NCBI GenBank assembly: GCA_030917185.1
Contig: JAUPVF010000017.1
Location: 1 to 19,562 of the forward strand
Reading direction: 5' to 3'
Source of the DNA: Patescibacteria group bacterium
GTDB taxonomy: Bacteria; Patescibacteriota; Minisyncoccia; Phycocordibacterales; DATDWN01
Length of the DNA: 19,562 bases
Under the pieces are notes generated by a model. It made no database searches and was not told the DNA's origin. It was given only the letters and a program-made list of their open reading frames with translations. Shown piece by piece: positions 12,131 to 19,561 of this stretch; position 1 is the stretch's first letter, and each line of letters begins with the position of its first letter. Both the position numbers and the translations under genes were made by a program.

Positions 12131-12158
12131 ACAGAGTTCCTTGAAAGGAGACCTCTGT
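12131..12158 (+). promoter_or_regulatory. Leader hairpin that buries the Shine-Dalgarno sequence
   Basis: ACAGAG (12131-12136) pairs with CTCTGT (12153-12158), and TCCT (12138-12141) pairs with AGGA (12146-12149) of the Shine-Dalgarno AAGGAG. The predicted transcript would start at or within the hairpin, and the ATG follows immediately at 12159. It may act as a thermometer-like or protein-controlled switch, or as a 5' stabiliser. Confidence 0.5.
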
Positions 12159-13547
12159 ATGAGAAAGTGGTATGTGCCGCTTTTTTTACTTCTGGTGACG
12201 GCATTCGTGCCGTTCGTTAAGGAAGCCCGACGAGTCGGACAACTGGAAGAAGTTGAAAAGGTAAAAATCTACCCACACTACTCGCTGGAAAAAATCCGGC
12301 AAGAATTTGTCTGGGTAAAATCTGTTGAGCAGAAATGGATCATTGACGATCAACGAGAAATCCTCTTGGCAACAAGCCCGAAGGAATACTGGCAATACCT
12401 CGAGCGTAATTCCATGCTCGAGGACGCCATGCACCGTTTCTTGGCGAGTGGGTGGAATACCCATTCCCCAGAAATTGAGAGTCGACTGAAATCACTCACA
12501 ACTCTCTCGCCAATACAAATCATCAACTTTAACTTCGAAAAACGTTTCGGGGTTAAAGCGATGATTGCGACTCGACCAACAGGTTCATACTTAGACTCTC
12601 GTCGAAATGTGCCTGATGTGCTCGGTAATAGATTGGCACTGTTTCTGCAGGGATATCTCGCAAGTATCCCGATCATGTTCTTAGTATTCTGCATCAAACT
12701 GCAGGTGCGGGAACTGATCGTGTGGGTTGAGTTGTGGAGACTCATCCCCGCTTCCCTTTTGTGGCCGATTGCACTCTTCATCTATCCGATGGATGTGAAA
12801 AGAAAAGAGCAGTTGCGTCTTGCAGGTCAGGTGGTGTCGTACACCACTTCGGCGATCCTTGGATGCTTTGGGTTTGGTGCAACCACCCCACTCAAAGCAC
12901 AGGTTCAACCCCAAAATGGCAAAGCCATGTCTGGGGAAAAATCTGAAAAACGAGGATCATTTGGGTATGGTGTTGAACTGTATCCTGTCACCACAGGCAT
13001 CGACAATGGAAAGATGATCTCCCCGTGGTATTTCTACAAGGAAAACCTCGGTAAAGGATTCTTCCTGTCGGGCTATGGGTTTGTGGAAATTGGTGACCGT
13101 AAGGCCCAACTCTTCACGAATCACGCTACCACCATCTCAAATTCGAAATGGTACGGTACAATGTTTGTCACCGAAATCGGTGCAACACCAACCGGATCAT
13201 TCGTCCAAGTATCACCTCGGGTGAACTTGGTGAAAGTTCCTGGTATCGGCCGAGAAATTGGTCACGCCATGAAGTCGGTTGTGGCTGGTGAGGTGTGGCG
13301 TGTTCGCGGTCCGACCACGTTTCGCGAACACTACCTCTCATGGGTATCAAGAGAGGCACCCGTTTTTGGTGGTCTCACCATAGCAACAGAGGGATTCATG
13401 AGATTCAGAGTTGGCACCACTGCCACTGTTGGTGAACCGCAAATTCTGATTCGTCACAAAAAGTTGAGACGTATCGACTTTGTGACAGAGTTCTGGATGA
13501 TCAACCTCGACCCAACGGTCCGAGTTGGCATCCAACTCCACAATTAA
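12159..13547 (+). CDS. Unknown multi-pass membrane protein with a beta-rich C-terminal domain
   Basis: 462 residues. The ATG at 12159 is chosen over the upstream TTG at 12141 because AAGGAG (12145-12150) stands 8 nt before it and the promoter start leaves no room for the longer form. Residues 5-20 look like a signal or anchor, and about 25-150 form a hydrophilic, charged region. Hydrophobic segments follow at about 159-181, 190-211 and 222-243; the last resembles a second signal ending ATTPLKAQVQ. Residues 268-462 are rich in alternating Gly/aromatic beta strands and end in TVRVGIQLHN, reminiscent of a beta-barrel or beta-sandwich. I do not recognise a family. It is a single-gene unit with a strong promoter and terminator and is visibly GC-richer than its neighbours, so it may be highly expressed. 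Confidence 0.75.
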   Translation: MRKWYVPLFLLLVTAFVPFVKEARRVGQLEEVEKVKIYPHYSLEKIRQEFVWVKSVEQKWIIDDQREILLATSPKEYWQYLERNSMLEDAMHRFLASGWNTHSPEIESRLKSLTTLSPIQIINFNFEKRFGVKAMIATRPTGSYLDSRRNVPDVLGNRLALFLQGYLASIPIMFLVFCIKLQVRELIVWVELWRLIPASLLWPIALFIYPMDVKRKEQLRLAGQVVSYTTSAILGCFGFGATTPLKAQVQPQNGKAMSGEKSEKRGSFGYGVELYPVTTGIDNGKMISPWYFYKENLGKGFFLSGYGFVEIGDRKAQLFTNHATTISNSKWYGTMFVTEIGATPTGSFVQVSPRVNLVKVPGIGREIGHAMKSVVAGEVWRVRGPTTFREHYLSWVSREAPVFGGLTIATEGFMRFRVGTTATVGEPQILIRHKKLRRIDFVTEFWMINLDPTVRVGIQLHN

Positions 13548-13552
13548 AAAGT

Positions 13553-13590
13553 CCCCGCGTCGTTTTCACGGCGCGGGGCATTTTTTTTAT
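13553..13590. terminator. Bidirectional intrinsic terminator
   Basis: Stem CCCCGCG (13553-13559) with CGCGGGG (13572-13578), extended inward by four pairs. Eight T's follow on the + strand and ACTTTTT on the minus strand. It ends both the + strand membrane protein gene and the minus-strand cupin gene. Confidence 0.9.
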
Positions 13591-13601
13591 TTATTTTTCA
13601 C

Positions 13602-14000
13602 CTATTCCGTAGTTGTCCCATCAAAATGTTCTTCTTCGTCTGCCATGGCATCTGCTTTGGTGACATGGATTGTGCCGTCCTTATGATTTGCTGGAGAATA
13701 CACTGTGTATAATTTCATTGGTTCTGTCTCTGATGTGTTGATGATGTTGTGCATTGTTCCCGCAGGCACAACAATTGCTGAGCCGTCCTCAAGTGGATAC
13801 TCCTCACCATTCAAAACAGTTTTACCAGTACCCCCTTCAACTCGCAAAAACTGATCTAAATGATGCACTTCCTCGCCGATATCTTCACCGGGCAACAGTG
13901 ACATGAGCACTAACTGGCTATTGGGGCCAGTGTATAACACTTTTCTAAAATTTTCATTTTCCAAAGAATCTTTTTCAATGTTTGTAACGTATCCTTTCAT
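13602..14000 (-). CDS. Cupin-domain protein
   Basis: 132 residues, a single small beta-barrel of the cupin_2 type. Motif 1 is EVHHLDQFLRVEGGTG (44-59), with His-His and Gln replacing the usual HxH...E pattern. Motif 2 is PAGTMHNIIN (79-88) with the conserved Pro, Gly and His. A metal site is therefore likely but altered. The acidic C-terminal tail (DEEEHFDGTTTE) is outside the fold. Substrate unknown; members range from isomerases to small-molecule binders. It is last in a minus-strand series, 23 nt after the SIMPL gene. Confidence 0.85.
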   Translation of the reverse strand: MKGYVTNIEKDSLENENFRKVLYTGPNSQLVLMSLLPGEDIGEEVHHLDQFLRVEGGTGKTVLNGEEYPLEDGSAIVVPAGTMHNIINTSETEPMKLYTVYSPANHKDGTIHVTKADAMADEEEHFDGTTTE

Positions 14001-14023
14001 ATTATTTGATATTAGTTATTAAA

Positions 14024-14743
14024 TTACCGAAGTCTAAACGATGCTTTGACTGTGACCATGACATCTTTTTCAATACTTGATGTGTCGTACGAACCATAGT
14101 CAGAGACCTCGACTGAATTGACTGGCAACACCTGCACCACACCACTTGATGCGGACTGGATTGAGCCGACCGCACGCCCTGTTCCCTCGGCAATTTTTTC
14201 TGCCCGACTTTTTGCATCTTTGACAGCATCACTCAACAGTGATACTCGCAAGTCAGGTAATTTTGAATAATAATACTGCAAGAAATCAATAGAAATAATC
14301 ACTCCTTGGGATGATAGAGAAGGAATTTTTTTGGAAATAGCAGTTATCTTTTGAACATCTTTTGATTGAACAGTGATGGACTGGCGGAGTTCATACCGTG
14401 TCGGTGCGCTACTGTTTTGGTCATATATTTGATTCATTGATACGGTACTTTCTGAAATATCCGCGTCCTGCACACCTTCCTTGCGCAACATATCACGAGT
14501 CAACACCAAATCACGAGCAACCTCGGTATAACCAGATGATAATTGGTTTACCGTTGCGACACGGGACAATGACACTCGCAAACTCGCTTGATCGGATGTG
14601 ACTTGAGTTTTGGCAGACCCAGTAACTGATAATGTGTCTTTAGTATTTCTGCCTTGGGCAGCGTAATACAACAGACCAATAATCAAAGCGCATACTATAA
14701 GCGCCCCACTTATTAATGTATACGATGTACGTGTTTCGTTCAT
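14024..14743 (-). CDS. SIMPL (DUF541) domain protein, membrane-anchored
   Basis: 239 residues. A hydrophobic segment (about 9-29) is followed by the SIMPL domain. Typical blocks are LSVTGSAKTQVTSDQASLRVSL, LRKEGVQDADISESTVSMNQIYDQ, ITVQSKDVQKI, LLSDAVKDAKSRAEKIAEGTGRAVG and a final strand DVMVTVKASFRL. The domain should face outside the cytoplasmic membrane. The function of the family is poorly defined; oligomeric stress-related envelope proteins are known. The promoter TGA-TATAAT ends exactly 6 nt before the ATG. Confidence 0.88.
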   Translation of the reverse strand: MNETRTSYTLISGALIVCALIIGLLYYAAQGRNTKDTLSVTGSAKTQVTSDQASLRVSLSRVATVNQLSSGYTEVARDLVLTRDMLRKEGVQDADISESTVSMNQIYDQNSSAPTRYELRQSITVQSKDVQKITAISKKIPSLSSQGVIISIDFLQYYYSKLPDLRVSLLSDAVKDAKSRAEKIAEGTGRAVGSIQSASSGVVQVLPVNSVEVSDYGSYDTSSIEKDVMVTVKASFRLR

Positions 14744-14749
14744 ATAGTA

Positions 14750-14758
14750 ATTATATCA
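14750..14758 (-). promoter_or_regulatory. Extended -10 promoter of the SIMPL gene (leaderless)
   Basis: TGA-TATAAT on the minus strand (hexamer 14755-14750). Six bases separate it from the ATG, so the A of ATG falls on the expected +1. It lies within the 26-nt gap after the PurN-like gene, so SIMPL-cupin can be transcribed independently. Confidence 0.6.
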
Positions 14759-14769
14759 AAAAATTTTCA

Positions 14770-15414
14770 CTATAGAAACTGATATCCTTCTGGAACTCGC
14801 AAACTTTCGGGGTGTACACCGTCCCATGCAATTTGTTGATGTATGACCATATTAGTAATTTGTGGTTGCCACTCATGTTCTGCTTTGTTTACCCGAGCAC
14901 CTAATGTTTCGCCGGTATCGTCCGGCAACACTTCAACAGGAAATCTAAAAAACACCGGACCTTCATCATACACCGGAGTGACAAAATGCATTGTCACCGC
15001 AGAATGTGTAGTGTTCCCCTGTCTGTATGCCTCTACTACTGCATCATGCACATGGTGTCCGTACATTCCCTTGCCTCCAAACTGCGGAAGTGGTCCCGGG
15101 TGGATATTAAATGTTGTTGCTGGGTTAAGCCCAGACACAAGTTTCAACCAGCCAGACAAGGCCGTCCATTCCGCACCAGTTTTTTCAATAATCTCTTGAT
15201 AGTGTTCAGTATCAAATGGACCTTCAAAATGAACAAAAGGAATCCCCAATCGGTCTGCTTTTTCTCGCACACCACCTTCTGCATGGTTGGAAACAACAGC
15301 GACAATATCGGCATCCAGTACACCATCATCCCGTGCATACACTAAATTTTCAAACCCAGACCCCCCTCCAGTTTTTGTCCCCGATGAACAAATAATTAGT
15401 TTTGGTTGTGACAT
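14770..15414 (-). CDS. PurN-like formyltransferase family protein
   Basis: 214 residues, the PurN length. The nucleotide loop is CSSGTKTGGGSGFENL (9-24), with an insertion compared with the usual SGxGSN. Then come VVSNHAEGG, LSGWLKLVS and the catalytic NIHPGPLP (Asn103, His105), with Asp150 in VYDEGPV. The Asn-His-Asp triad of 10-formyl-THF-dependent transformylases is complete. PurN makes formyl-GAR in purine synthesis. No other pur gene is present here and such reduced genomes often lack the pathway. A different formyl acceptor, such as a sugar nucleotide or amino group, is therefore possible. It lies 26 nt upstream of SIMPL and 15 nt downstream of the restriction gene. Confidence 0.8.
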   Translation of the reverse strand: MSQPKLIICSSGTKTGGGSGFENLVYARDDGVLDADIVAVVSNHAEGGVREKADRLGIPFVHFEGPFDTEHYQEIIEKTGAEWTALSGWLKLVSGLNPATTFNIHPGPLPQFGGKGMYGHHVHDAVVEAYRQGNTTHSAVTMHFVTPVYDEGPVFFRFPVEVLPDDTGETLGARVNKAEHEWQPQITNMVIHQQIAWDGVHPESLRVPEGYQFL

Positions 15415-15429
15415 ATATAATATTATTTA

Positions 15430-16092
15430 TTATTTTGTCTTTTCCCAAAATTTTCTGACCCGCTTAAAATTATCTATCCTCTCATGAATTTTTCCGATTT
15501 CTTTTGGATAAAACTCAAGGAGAGTATCACAAAGTTCCAGCATCCAGTTTTTACGAATAGTTTTTGGAACTATTTTCACCTCATTCGCATTAGCGATTTG
15601 AATCTGACCCCAACCAAGAGCACCGAGTGTCAAACAATCCCAACTAAAAAACTCGATTGGTGAAAATGTTACGTGCTTTATAACAACCTTTGACCCTTCA
15701 ACCTGATAATCAATTTTGAGAAGTACAAAATAATTAACATCTTCCTCATAAAATCTCGCCAACCGCTCAACCGAAGTAAGGTTTGGCATATTGAATTTCG
15801 TATCAAGCCGATGTGTTTTTACATCTATGACATAGTAGAATCCATCCTTGTCAGTAAATGCAAGATCAGCCATGGCTCGACGAGCAAATGAAGAAGAATA
15901 CTCCTTAATCACATCACCAAGAATGTCCTGAAAATTTTCCGATATCATACCCTCTATAGCGTCACCAACGGCACGCGGACTGTTTATTGTACGAGCAGAT
16001 AAAAAATCCTTTTGTTTGTTTAAAAATAACAATATCTTCTTTTCAATCTCTTTATATTTATCAGTATAGAAAATAGTACTCTTTTTTGTCAT
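15430..16092 (-). CDS. Probable type II restriction endonuclease (PD-(D/E)XK fold)
   Basis: 220 residues, a usual size for a type II enzyme. MADLAF (Asp76) followed 14 residues later by YYVIDVKTH (Asp90, Lys92) gives the D-x13-D-x-K metal site of PD-(D/E)XK nucleases. Glu47 in DAIEGMI is a plausible N-terminal helix acidic residue. The ATG overlaps the stop of the DNA methyltransferase by 4 nt (ATGA), so the pair is translationally coupled with the modification gene first, the order that protects the host. Recognition sequence cannot be read from the protein. The codons are AT-rich, and restriction-modification pairs are commonly transferred. Confidence 0.8.
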   Translation of the reverse strand: MTKKSTIFYTDKYKEIEKKILLFLNKQKDFLSARTINSPRAVGDAIEGMISENFQDILGDVIKEYSSSFARRAMADLAFTDKDGFYYVIDVKTHRLDTKFNMPNLTSVERLARFYEEDVNYFVLLKIDYQVEGSKVVIKHVTFSPIEFFSWDCLTLGALGWGQIQIANANEVKIVPKTIRKNWMLELCDTLLEFYPKEIGKIHERIDNFKRVRKFWEKTK

Positions 16093-17102
16093 AACAATTT
16101 GTTAATAAATAAATCATCAGAAATTCTAACTCTATTTTTTGTACTAGCACCACTCATTTGCTCATTGAGGGTGTTCCTCTCCCAAAAAACCCCGTCAGAA
16201 TACCCTTGTATATTTTTTTCATCTTCCGTCATATCTAGACGCTTTTCAGCAAGACAACAATACTGTTCGTCGATCTCTATACCAACATACTGCCGTCCAA
16301 GTTTTTTAGCAACAACCGAAGTGGTACCTGAACCAAGAAATGGATCGAACACCATATCACCCGGCTTAGAACTTGCCAAAATAATCTTCGCAACCAGTTT
16401 TTCTGGTTTCTGTGTCGGGTGATCAGTATTTTCTGGCATTGACCAAAATGGAATGGTTATATCAGTCCACATATTTGATGGAAATGTGATTCTGTATTTT
16501 CCATCTTCAGTATCCTCCCAATCTTTCGCGTCACCATTGTGGTCTTTGTATGGCGCAATCACCTTGCGTTTCATTTTCACAGCATCAACATCAAAATAAT
16601 AATTATCTGAAAGGGTACAAAACCAAATATCTTCGGAACAATTTTTCCAATTACTTTTTGCTCCACGCCCTTTTTCCCGTTCAAATGTTATACGATTCTG
16701 TATCTTAAAATATTTCTTTGCCACATTAAATATTGCCGCTGATGATTTCCAGTCCCCACAAATATAAACGGAAGCATGTGGCTTTAAAACCCGAACAAGT
16801 TTTGAAACCCAAGAATCCAACCACTCCTCATATTTCTCTGATTCCATTTCTCTGAATGATGTATCATTAAAAGTTTTATTAAGATTATACGGAGGATCAA
16901 CAAAAATTAAATCAACAAAACTGTCTGGTAGATGTTCCAACACTTCAAAAACATCTTGATGTATTGTTTTGTTTTCAATTTCCTTAACAGAAACATCCCT
17001 ATCAACTTTCAATAATCGTTTTCTCAAAGAGGAAACGTCACCATCACTCAATATGATAGTCCTATTTCTCGGTGCACGTTGTTTTATAGCATCATCTCTC
17101 AT
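16089..17102 (-). CDS. Site-specific DNA methyltransferase (N6-adenine or N4-cytosine, beta class)
   Basis: 337 residues from the ATG at 17102. In-frame ATGs at 17111 and 17129 exist, but TATAAT (17117-17112) lies between, so the start at 17102 fits a transcript beginning near 17105. The catalytic motif IV DPPY (about 69-72) precedes the SAM motif I FDPFLGSGTT (about 252-261), the order of beta-class amino-methyltransferases. HPTQKPEKL before motif I is typical. The region about 125-225 is the target recognition part. It modifies the site cut by the overlapping downstream endonuclease; specificity unknown. Confidence 0.88.
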   Translation of the reverse strand: MRDDAIKQRAPRNRTIILSDGDVSSLRKRLLKVDRDVSVKEIENKTIHQDVFEVLEHLPDSFVDLIFVDPPYNLNKTFNDTSFREMESEKYEEWLDSWVSKLVRVLKPHASVYICGDWKSSAAIFNVAKKYFKIQNRITFEREKGRGAKSNWKNCSEDIWFCTLSDNYYFDVDAVKMKRKVIAPYKDHNGDAKDWEDTEDGKYRITFPSNMWTDITIPFWSMPENTDHPTQKPEKLVAKIILASSKPGDMVFDPFLGSGTTSVVAKKLGRQYVGIEIDEQYCCLAEKRLDMTEDEKNIQGYSDGVFWERNTLNEQMSGASTKNRVRISDDLFINKLL

Positions 17103-17111
17103 GACTATCAT

Positions 17112-17117
17112 ATTATA
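17112..17117 (-). promoter_or_regulatory. -10 element of the restriction-modification genes
   Basis: TATAAT on the minus strand, 9 nt before the ATG at 17102. No -35 and no correctly spaced TG, so it is weaker than the other extended -10 sites. If real, the mRNA has almost no leader. Confidence 0.4.
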
Positions 17118-17246
17118 CACCGAAATCATTATTTGGCTTTCAATCCCAATTTTTACGGGTCACTTGGGTTAAGTACCAGCAAGGTAAGACTTGATAAGAA
17201 TGTTTTCGCACTTTTTCTTAACTGCTGACGAGGCACTCGAGTTGAA

Positions 17247-17840
17247 CTATGGTTTTCGAAAAATGAAGTTCAAGTAGTTCTTTGAGCGTGGCTTGAAGGT
17301 TTCAAAATACACAAACTCAAAGCTATGTTTCTTGCATAGGTCTATAATCTCATCTTTCTGGTAGAAACTGAACCAGCGGGGCATATCCACTCCAGAACTT
17401 TCTTTATATCCCTCTGTATCACCTTCAATAAGACCGAGAGCGAAGACGCCAGATGATTTAAGAACTCGGGAAATTTCTTTCAAGGGAACATCTATGGACT
17501 TCTTAGGAATATGCAGAAGTGCAGTATATGACCACACACCATCGAATGACTTGTCTTCAAACGGCAACTTATCAAACCCTGTAAGAACAGATTCAAGGCC
17601 TCGCTCGGAAGATAACTTCACCATCGCTTCCGAAGCATCAACGCAAACGACTTCTTTTCCAGTTTGCTGGAGTAGTAGGCCATCTCTGCCAGGACCACTG
17701 CCAACATTTACTATTTTCTTTCCAGAAAGCTCAACAAATTTATCAAGAAATGTTCGTGGAAATCGATCCCAAAAATCGACGGTCTCATCGTCATACTCCT
17801 TAGCCATCTTGTTGTACGTATCTATTGTTTTCTGGTCCAT
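17247..17840 (-). CDS. Class I SAM-dependent methyltransferase
   Basis: 197 residues. The SAM-binding motif is IVNVGSGPGRDG (43-54), followed by VVCVDASEAMV with the acidic residue that binds the ribose. FDGVWSYTALLHI is motif IV, and ISRVLKSSGVFALGLI marks the central strand-helix unit. It belongs to the Methyltransf_11/25 group, whose substrates are mostly small molecules; here the acceptor cannot be predicted. It lies 37 nt beyond the second trailer hairpin of tRNA-Ser and has no clear promoter, so it may be read through from the tRNA transcript. Its base composition differs slightly from the neighbouring AT-rich restriction genes. Confidence 0.88.
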   Translation of the reverse strand: MDQKTIDTYNKMAKEYDDETVDFWDRFPRTFLDKFVELSGKKIVNVGSGPGRDGLLLQQTGKEVVCVDASEAMVKLSSERGLESVLTGFDKLPFEDKSFDGVWSYTALLHIPKKSIDVPLKEISRVLKSSGVFALGLIEGDTEGYKESSGVDMPRWFSFYQKDEIIDLCKKHSFEFVYFETFKPRSKNYLNFIFRKP

Positions 17841-17877
17841 ATAGGTTTCAACATAGGTCCGATACTAAATACTATGA

Positions 17878-17949
17878 GCGGAGCGCTTCAGGATTACCTT
17901 CAGCACTCTCGCAAAATATAGTCGCTTTGCTCCTTATTTTGCGGAGAGT
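17878..17949 (-). repeat. Two overlapping trailer hairpins after tRNA-Ser
   Basis: Read on the minus strand, the tRNA-Ser 3' end and trailer (17949-17933) pairs with 17921-17905 over 16 bp with two single bulges. The tip is GAGCAAAGCGA (17932-17922). The same inverted strand (17912-17902) can instead pair with 17887-17878, a partial direct copy (GCTCCGC), over 10 bp. That second hairpin encloses GA-AGG-TAAT-CCT-GA (17901-17888), again flanked by tandem G-A pairs. The folds exclude each other. No T-run follows, so neither is a standard terminator. Confidence 0.65.
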
Positions 17950-18028
17950 AGGAGATTTGAACTCCTGATGGAGTTGCCTCCATACCACCTTTCCAAGGTG
18001 GCGCACTAGACCGCTATGCGAACTCTCC
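17942..18028 (-). tRNA. tRNA-Ser (anticodon GGA)
   Basis: 87 nt with the long variable arm of class II tRNAs. The acceptor stem GGAGAGT (18028-18022) pairs with ACTCTCC (17949-17943), discriminator G at 17942. Anticodon stem CCACC/GGTGG encloses TTGGAAA, anticodon GGA. The variable arm is a perfect GATGGAGTT-type hairpin around TGGAGGCAACTCCA, and the T arm is AGGAG/CTCCT with loop TTCAAAT. No CCA is encoded. It starts 8 nt after the Nudix stop, so it is probably cotranscribed and released by processing. Confidence 0.96.
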
Positions 18029-18036
18029 ATTTATTT

Positions 18037-18543
18037 TTACTTTCTTTTCTTTACTATCTTTTCAACATCCCGTATTTCTCCCCAGATACCGTCTATCAAA
18101 TCATACTTTTTTGCTTCTTTCAGTGTTACCCATTTGAAATCAACTGCGTCATCATCCAGTTTTACATTACCTGAAATAAATTTGGCAAAATAACTAAAAA
18201 TAATTACTGGTATACCATCGGGACGAATAAAAGTTATATCAACAAGAAACTCAGGTTTACCGATTTTCAAACCAACCTCCTCGTGTATTTCTCGCACCAA
18301 AGAATTATTGAGTGCTCCATACCACTGAGGCGCTCCCACGGTACTTGGTTTGGTATGTATGTAGTCGTGAACCTCTAGTCCTCCTCCGGGTACAGTCCAT
18401 TTGTTTGGATGAACTTTTTTTGTGGGTGATCGTTTAGTGATGAGATATGTGTATGCACCCTTAGTTTTTTTATAAATTATGGTCGTCGTAACAATACGAT
18501 GCAATTCCCTGTCTTTTATTTCCGGTATGATATATTTCGCCAT
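18037..18543 (-). CDS. Nudix hydrolase
   Basis: 168 residues. The Nudix box starts PGGGLEVHDY and ends REIHEEVGL, with the catalytic RExxEE intact. About 15 extra residues (around IHTKPSTVGAPQWYG) sit between its two halves compared with the canonical GX5EX7REUXEEXGU. This is a subfamily variant rather than a broken gene. It should hydrolyse a nucleoside diphosphate linked to another moiety, using Mg2+; the substrate is unknown. It lies between the TPM gene (27 nt upstream) and tRNA-Ser (8 nt downstream) and is probably part of the lemA-TPM transcript. Confidence 0.88.
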   Translation of the reverse strand: MAKYIIPEIKDRELHRIVTTTIIYKKTKGAYTYLITKRSPTKKVHPNKWTVPGGGLEVHDYIHTKPSTVGAPQWYGALNNSLVREIHEEVGLKIGKPEFLVDITFIRPDGIPVIIFSYFAKFISGNVKLDDDAVDFKWVTLKEAKKYDLIDGIWGEIRDVEKIVKKRK

Positions 18544-18570
18544 TTTTATTTTGCTGGTTATTTCATAATG

Positions 18571-19464
18571 TTACCACGAACCAGATGACCCACCACCACC
18601 GGACGAACCACCGCCAAACCCACCAAATCCGCCACCAGATGAACCCCCTCCACCTTTACCACCACCAAGAAAAAACCACCAAGGAGGCACCCCCGTCTCG
18701 GTTTGTTTTGAATATGCTTTTGATACAAGAAAATCAAACAGCAAACCAAAAAATATAAGTAGTACACATATGATTCCATATATCATAGCTGAAAGGGCAA
18801 AAATACCGAAAATCCAGAGAATCGCCCCAGCAACTCCACCCAGTACCCCACCTGCCCACCATGATTTTGACTTACCGAGAATCGCCGCAACAAATTGAAT
18901 AAAGACGATAAAAATAACAAACACCATATCCCAATCACCACCAAATTTCTTTGGTGCAGAATAATTATCTGGAACAATTTGTCCGCCACCAAGAGACTCA
19001 ATCATCGTATCCACCGCACTATTTATCCCACCATAATAGTAACCAGAACGAAATGCTGGTGTGACAATATCACTTTGGATATACGACGTACCAATATCAG
19101 TCAAGTTTCCCTCAACACCATACCCCGTATGAATCCGAGTCTTTCGATCCCCAACCGAAATCAAAAATAACACTCCATTATTTTTATCTTTTTTCCCAAT
19201 ACCCCACTGTGTAAAAATATCTTGGGCAACATTTTCTATCGTATCACCATCAAGTGACTGTATCGTAACCACAGCAATCTCATTGGTTGATTGTTTTTCG
19301 TATGCCTCCAATTTTGCCTCTAGTGTTGCAACTTGGTCAGCAGTCAATATGTGCGCATAATCCTGCACAAACCCAGTTGGTTGTGCTGGTATGGTAAAAG
19401 CAAGGACCGATAACGGTGCGAGGCAAACTGCCCACAACATAATCCTTGCTGATATTTTGAACAT
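18571..19464 (-). CDS. TPM-domain (YgcG-like) membrane protein with glycine-rich tail
   Basis: 297 residues. Signal peptide at 1-22 (cleavage plausible after VLA-F). The TPM domain at about 30-150 shows VQDYAHILTADQVATLEAKL, NEIAVVTIQSLDG, QWGIGKKDKNNGVLFLIS and IHTGYGVEGNLTD. Hydrophobic segments lie at about 180-195, 204-222 and 224-248. The C terminus (268-297) is Gly/Ser low-complexity, as is common in this family. TPM proteins typically partner LemA, whose gene precedes it here by 16 nt. Function is thought to concern envelope maintenance or membrane protein turnover. The tail is extreme in Gly content. Confidence 0.92.
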   Translation of the reverse strand: MFKISARIMLWAVCLAPLSVLAFTIPAQPTGFVQDYAHILTADQVATLEAKLEAYEKQSTNEIAVVTIQSLDGDTIENVAQDIFTQWGIGKKDKNNGVLFLISVGDRKTRIHTGYGVEGNLTDIGTSYIQSDIVTPAFRSGYYYGGINSAVDTMIESLGGGQIVPDNYSAPKKFGGDWDMVFVIFIVFIQFVAAILGKSKSWWAGGVLGGVAGAILWIFGIFALSAMIYGIICVLLIFFGLLFDFLVSKAYSKQTETGVPPWWFFLGGGKGGGGSSGGGFGGFGGGSSGGGGSSGSW

Positions 19465-19480
19465 AACGTTAGTTCAGTTA

Positions 19481-19561
19481 TTAATTGCTGAAATCAACTG
19501 TTGGATTTACTTTTGCACTATCCTGTACCTCAAAATATGCCCTGTCTTCAAAACCAAATAA
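19481..19561 (-). CDS. lemA: LemA family protein, C-terminal end
   Basis: Only the last 26 codons are inside the window, in frame from the right edge to a TAA at 19483-19481. The tail LFGFEDRAYFEVQDSAK followed by VNPTVDF matches the conserved LemA ending (FG-x-aromatic-F...P-x-V-x-F). The usual LemA-TPM gene pair with a 16-nt gap supports this. LemA is a membrane-anchored helical protein exposed outside the membrane. Partial because it runs off the window. Confidence 0.85.
   Translation of the reverse strand, partial: LFGFEDRAYFEVQDSAKVNPTVDFSN

Noticed and set aside
17103..17129. Longer methyltransferase starting at ATG 17129
   Set aside because: A TATAAT element at 17117-17112 lies inside the extension and the extra residues match nothing conserved; ATG 17102 fits better.
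17130..17246. Possible gene or RNA between the two methyltransferase genes
   Set aside because: No convincing ORF, hairpin with T-run or tRNA-like fold was found in these 117 bases.
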